Below the pieces are notes generated by a model. The model had not been told where the DNA came from, did no database searches, and worked only from the letters and a program-made list of their open reading frames with translations. Below are positions 6,695 through 9,236 of a stretch of DNA of 9,236 nucleotides, one piece after another. Positions within the stretch are counted from its first letter, which is position 1; each line of letters begins with the position of its first letter. The DNA lies in the NCBI GenBank assembly GCA_028819675.1, contig JAPPKT010000329.1, forward strand, positions 1 through 9,236, given 5' to 3'. Source of the DNA: Caldilineaceae bacterium. Its GTDB lineage: Bacteria > Chloroflexota > Anaerolineae > Caldilineales > Caldilineaceae. The position numbers and the translations under genes were made by a program.

Positions 6695-6700
6695 CCTCCT
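6695..6700 (-). promoter_or_regulatory. Ribosome binding site of the Tm-1-like gene
   Basis: AGGAGG on the minus strand, 6 bases before the ATG at 6688. It fixes the start 70 codons inside the open frame. Confidence 0.85.
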
Positions 6701-6741
6701 GTGATCTTGGGAAACTGGGCCTCTGGCGGTGGGGATTTCAG

Positions 6742-6774
6742 ATCGTATGTCGTTTTTCGTATTGTCTAAGACAA
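6742..6774 (-). promoter_or_regulatory. Palindromic operator candidate with weak promoter upstream of the Tm-1-like gene
   Basis: The 13-base palindrome TTGTCTTAGACAA (6762-6774, minus strand) has perfect 6-bp arms around one central base. It sits in the 240-base gap upstream of the Tm-1-like start. Its right arm contains TAGACA (6763-6768), a 5/6 match to a -35 box, 15 bases before TACGAT (6742-6747), a 4/6 -10 match. The palindrome would thus cover a -35 box, as a repressor site would. Short TTGT...ACAA palindromes are typical of GntR-type regulators. The promoter boxes are weak; the palindrome itself is certain. Confidence 0.4.
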
Positions 6775-6928
6775 GATCCCGGGTGCTCGGTCTTGCTGAT
6801 AGAAGGCTTTCACGAAGCGGATGGAACAGAAAAAGACAAGGTTGACGCGGCGAGAAGCAAGACGAGGGGGTCAAGGCAAGTGAAGGGGAACCGTTCACCT
6901 CTTGCTACGCGCAACGTGTTTCACAATT

Positions 6929-8020
6929 TCAGGCCGAGTGGGACCTCTCTTCCTCCTCCTGGGCCTGGCGCAGAAACTCCTGCACCTTTACCGGTAGGCC
7001 GGTGTGACTGCTCTCAATGGCGGCAAAGATCAGGGCGACCGACTGCAGGTTGGCCTCGACATTGGTCTCCATGGGCGGGCCGCCGTCCAGCCAGTCCAGG
7101 AACTGGGCGATGAGCCACTCGTTTCGCCACTTGGACTGCTCCATGAGTTGGACTTCCTCGCCCTGGCCTTCGCGGCCGTACTGCCGCGGCTCGTAGGGGT
7201 ACCGCTCGATGCGGCGGCTGTCCATGATCAGGGTTTCGTTTTCGCATTCGGCGCGGAAGTACTCTTGCGACCAACCGTTGAAGCCGCAGGCGTTGGTCTT
7301 TGCCCCTTCGTAGAAGGCGCGAGTTCCGTTCTCGAAGGTCATCATGACGTGGCCCTGCGAACCGGTATTGTATTCGCCCCATGTCGGGTTCCAGGTCTGG
7401 GCATAGATGGTGTCGCATTTGGAGTCGGCGAGATCGGCGATGATGTCGAGGTGATGGACGGACCCTTCGATCATAAGGGTCTCTTCCATGGTGTGGCGGA
7501 AGTGGGCACCCCAGTCACCGAAGTTACGCAGCCCGCAAGTGAAACGGCAGATGATGTAGTCGATGGTGCCGGCCCGGCCGGAACGGAGCTCGCGGCGCAG
7601 TGTGGTCTTGTCCTGGTCGAAACGGTGGCTCATGGTCACGCCCATTTTCTTGCCTGCCCGCTTCACTTTGGCGGCGATACGAACTGAGCCCTCGAGCGTA
7701 TCGGCGATCGGCTTTTCGGATATGATGTGCATGTCGTGGGCGAGGGCGACGTCGACGACGGACTCATGGAAAGCGGGAGGGACGACCACCGTACAGAAGT
7801 CGGCCGGGTTTTCGTCGAAGGCGCGCTCTATGTCGGTGTAGCACTTTTCGGGCGGAAGTCCCAGATGTTGTTGGGCGTTGATGAGGACGTCCGGGTTGAC
7901 ATCGACTGCGGCCACAGGCTCGATGCGGCCGTCGGCAATATTGGGGGGCAGGAAGCGAGAACACCAGCCGTTGCCCTGTCCGCCGGTGCCGACCTGGATC
8001 ATGCGGTACTTGTTGGTCAT
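6929..8020 (-). CDS. Gfo/Idh/MocA family oxidoreductase
   Basis: A 363-residue NAD(P)-dependent dehydrogenase of the Gfo/Idh/MocA family, which acts on sugars, inositols and related polyols. The N-terminal Rossmann fold has the dinucleotide loop VGTGGQG (10-16) and an acidic residue after strand 2 (AAVD40) that suits NAD. The family EKP signature is at 102-104 (IISEKPIAD), with K103 the presumed catalytic lysine. The C-terminal domain carries H189-x-x-D192 (GSVHHLD), the usual active-site pair. Length is normal and it ends in an acidic, charged tail. An AGGA lies 8 bases before the ATG at 8020. It follows the cupin gene by 52 bases with no terminator between, so they are probably co-transcribed. 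The exact substrate cannot be told. Confidence 0.93.
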   Translation of the reverse strand: MTNKYRMIQVGTGGQGNGWCSRFLPPNIADGRIEPVAAVDVNPDVLINAQQHLGLPPEKCYTDIERAFDENPADFCTVVVPPAFHESVVDVALAHDMHIISEKPIADTLEGSVRIAAKVKRAGKKMGVTMSHRFDQDKTTLRRELRSGRAGTIDYIICRFTCGLRNFGDWGAHFRHTMEETLMIEGSVHHLDIIADLADSKCDTIYAQTWNPTWGEYNTGSQGHVMMTFENGTRAFYEGAKTNACGFNGWSQEYFRAECENETLIMDSRRIERYPYEPRQYGREGQGEEVQLMEQSKWRNEWLIAQFLDWLDGGPPMETNVEANLQSVALIFAAIESSHTGLPVKVQEFLRQAQEEEERSHSA

Positions 8021-8072
8021 TGGGAGAATCCTGTCTGCGTGGTCTTGTTGCTATTGTCTCGATTCCAGGGCT

Positions 8073-8471
8073 TTAGCGCAGCGAACTCCATGGCTCTTCT
8101 TCAAATACGTCGACAAGGGCGTAGCCTTCCTCGCCGATACAGGGGCCGAGGATGGCCAGCAGTTTGGCGGGGCTGCCGGAGTCGTTGAAGGAGGCGTGGA
8201 CAACGTCGGCGCCGATGAATGCGGAGTCACCGGTGGAGAGCAGCTGCTTTTCCTGCTCGATCCACTGTTCAATTGTGCCTTCGATGACGTAGATCACTTC
8301 CTCCTGGTCAGGGTGTTTGTGAAAGGCATGGCCCTGTCCGGTTTCCAGCGTCACTTCGATGACAACCAGATCGCGGGCTGCGGTCGTGGCGGGGCGGCTG
8401 GCCCAACCCATTACGCCCCAATCCATCTGATCTCGCTCCATAGTTGAGGCAGTGATAAACTTACCATTCAT
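8073..8471 (-). CDS. Small single-domain cupin protein
   Basis: A 132-residue cupin, probably metal-binding. Motif 1 is complete: G45, H51-K-H53, E58, G65, which fits G-x5-H-x-H-x4-E-x6-G. Motif 2 is looser: G81 and H92...N96 are kept, but the Pro and second Gly are replaced (G87, D89). The four usual metal ligands, H51, H53, E58 and H92, are all present. I start at the ATG at 8471 because AGGAGT lies 7 bases upstream; the TTG six bases further up would leave almost no SD spacing. It is the first gene of the minus-strand run, 52 bases ahead of the Gfo/Idh/MocA gene. Such small cupins are often isomerases, dioxygenases or sugar-binding proteins; the substrate here is unknown. Confidence 0.88.
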   Translation of the reverse strand: MNGKFITASTMERDQMDWGVMGWASRPATTAARDLVVIEVTLETGQGHAFHKHPDQEEVIYVIEGTIEQWIEQEKQLLSTGDSAFIGADVVHASFNDSGSPAKLLAILGPCIGEEGYALVDVFEEEPWSSLR

Positions 8472-8478
8472 TGTCAAT

Positions 8479-8484
8479 ACTCCT
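8479..8484 (-). promoter_or_regulatory. Ribosome binding site of the cupin gene
   Basis: AGGAGT on the minus strand, 7 bases before the ATG at 8471. It rules out the in-frame TTG at 8477, which would be one base away. Confidence 0.8.
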
Positions 8485-8532
8485 GTGAGATGGGCCTTTA
8501 GGATGGTCGCGGAAGGAAGAGTCCATCAGATG

Positions 8533-8543
8533 AGGTTGAACCT
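8533..8543. promoter_or_regulatory. 11-base palindrome in the divergent intergenic region
   Basis: AGGTTGAACCT has perfect 5-bp arms around one central base. It lies between the divergent cupin and DinB-like genes, about 40 bases downstream of the predicted start of cupin transcription. It could be an operator; a palindrome this short can also arise by chance. Confidence 0.25.
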
Positions 8544-8582
8544 GTTTGAAGGGCTGGCAGTCGCCGTGGATTTTGCTTTGCA

Positions 8583-8610
8583 AGTATACCATAGGGGTGG
8601 TGTGCCGCAA
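8583..8610 (-). promoter_or_regulatory. Extended -10 promoter for the cupin/dehydrogenase genes
   Basis: On the minus strand TATACT (8583-8588, 5/6 to TATAAT) is preceded by TGG, giving the TGn extended -10 element. A partial -35 box TTGCGG (8605-8610, TTG conserved) lies 16 bases upstream. Transcription would start near 8576, giving a leader of about 105 bases before the cupin ATG. Confidence 0.45.
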
Positions 8611-8648
8611 CGAAAGCCAGACCCAGCCATGTATATGGAGAGAGAAAT

Positions 8649-9140
8649 ATGTCCTCACAGAGAAGAGCGCATTGGAAAGAGAAGCTAGGCGAGTCCCGCG
8701 AGGCGTTACTGTCGCTACTCGACGGCCTCACGCCGGAGCAGTGGAATGCGACCGTGTATTCCGAGGGGGCCAGTTGGACGGTGGCTACTGTCCTCGCGCA
8801 TCTGGTCGAGAGCGAACGGGGCATGAGCATCCACGTTCACAAGATTCGCAAGGGCGAGTCCACGATCCCGGATGATTTCGACCTTGAGCGCTGGAACGCC
8901 GGCCTTACCCGGCGAACTGGGGACATCTCGACGGGAGAACTGATGGCCAATGCGGCCGCCACCCGTGCCAAGACGCTGGAGGTGATTGATTCACTTGAGG
9001 ACAGCGATTGGGAGCTGACCGGGCGGCACCCTTCTCGAGGCGAGATCACTGTTGACCAGTATTACGAGACGATTTATGTCCATGAGTTGGGCCATTTGGA
9101 GGATATTCGCGCGGCGGTCGACTTGAGAGGATGTAAATGA
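8649..9140 (+). CDS. DinB-like / maleylpyruvate isomerase N-terminal-domain protein
   Basis: A 163-residue four-helix-bundle protein of the DinB/mycothiol-dependent maleylpyruvate isomerase (MDMPI) fold, complete. The metal-binding triad of the fold is visible as H51 (VLAHLVESE) and H145-x3-H149 (YVHELGHLEDI). The first helix region has the family pattern REALLSLLDGLTPEQW (17-32), followed by WTVATVLAHL. Members are thiol-dependent isomerases, transferases or uncharacterised stress proteins; which of these applies cannot be told. The ATG at 8649 has GGAG 8 bases upstream (8637-8640). It is transcribed away from the cupin gene. Its TGA overlaps the next gene's ATG (ATGA, 9137-9140), so the two are probably translationally coupled. 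Confidence 0.85.
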   Translation: MSSQRRAHWKEKLGESREALLSLLDGLTPEQWNATVYSEGASWTVATVLAHLVESERGMSIHVHKIRKGESTIPDDFDLERWNAGLTRRTGDISTGELMANAAATRAKTLEVIDSLEDSDWELTGRHPSRGEITVDQYYETIYVHELGHLEDIRAAVDLRGCK

Positions 9141-9236
9141 GTGTAGCGAACGGTATGCGACCCATACATCCCGGCGAGATGCTAGAGGAAGAGTTGGAAG
9201 AGCTTGGCATTTCGGCTGAGGCGCTGGCAAGCGCAC
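9137..9236 (+). CDS. higA: HigA-family antitoxin / XRE-type regulator, 5' part only
   Basis: The first 33 codons of a gene that runs off the window. The translation contains MRPIHPGEMLEEELEELGIS followed by AEALASA. RPIHPGE followed by a helix and then L-A-x-A is the hallmark N-terminus of HigA-type antitoxins (Xre helix-turn-helix), which bind DNA and neutralise the RelE-like RNase HigB. Its start overlaps the DinB-like gene's stop by 4 bases. In usual higBA loci the toxin gene comes immediately before higA; here the preceding gene is DinB-like instead. A HigB could still lie downstream, outside the window. Confidence 0.85.
   Translation, partial: MSVANGMRPIHPGEMLEEELEELGISAEALASA

Noticed and set aside
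6689..6898. 70-codon N-terminal extension of the Tm-1-like protein
   Set aside because: Ser/Pro/Leu-rich translation of the intergenic gap; a strong AGGAGG and the family N-terminus mark the start at 6688.
6877..6899. Hairpin (AGGTGAA with TTCACTT on the minus strand) after the Gfo/Idh/MocA gene as a terminator
   Set aside because: A 7-bp stem with one wobble pair and a 9-base loop, with no following T-run; too weak to call.
7004..7687. 227-codon plus-strand frame opposite the Gfo/Idh/MocA gene
   Set aside because: Antisense shadow; the opposite strand encodes a complete dehydrogenase with its EKP motif.

Overview
The window is a piece of bacterial chromosome. It opens with the 3' end of a tmRNA gene that carries an encoded CCA. 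Genes have good Shine-Dalgarno sites (AGGAG or AGGAGG) and the coding DNA is moderately GC-rich by eye. The mix of a Tm-1-like/UPF0261 gene next to a PEP-hydrolase-family TIM barrel, Gfo/Idh/MocA and aldo/keto oxidoreductases, a small cupin, a DinB-like protein and several toxin-antitoxin genes recalls Chloroflexota (Anaerolineae/Caldilineales-like) genomes. This is an inference from gene content; no phylogenetic marker is complete here.

Layout. At 1-130 lies the tmRNA 3' end and a strong intrinsic terminator. At 184-826 (+) is a MntA-HepT (MNT/HEPN) toxin-antitoxin pair with an 8-base overlap. At 1117-2076 (-) is an aldo/keto reductase. The stretch 2090-2993 is mostly non-coding. It holds one small minus-strand frame with an SD and a clear signal peptide that stops after 38 codons, either a short exported peptide or the head of a broken gene. 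At 2994-4490 (-) is an unusual 498-residue protein: a basic N-terminus, a degenerate Arg/Tyr-Gly repeat tract, an HNH-type nuclease motif and then two or three hydrophobic segments. At 4565-8471 (-) is a run of four metabolic genes, transcribed in the order cupin, Gfo/Idh/MocA dehydrogenase, Tm-1-like (UPF0261) protein, PEP-hydrolase-family protein. The HNH gene lies 74 bases downstream of the last one. At 8649-9236 (+) a divergent DinB/maleylpyruvate-isomerase-like gene overlaps by 4 bases the start of a HigA-type antitoxin gene, which is cut by the window end.

How the genes may work together. The cupin and Gfo/Idh/MocA genes look like one transcript starting from an extended -10 promoter near 8583-8610. 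A 240-base gap containing a 13-bp palindrome precedes the Tm-1-like/PEP-hydrolase pair, so that pair may have its own regulated start. The two proteins of this pair correspond to the two halves of the tomato Tm-1 protein; their bacterial substrate is unknown, and the neighbours suggest small-molecule (sugar or enolate-type) catabolism. The tmRNA end with adjacent toxin-antitoxin genes, the decayed stretch and the orphan HNH protein make the left half look like accessory DNA. The best candidate for something undescribed is the HNH/repeat/membrane protein; the DinB-HigA overlap is the second.
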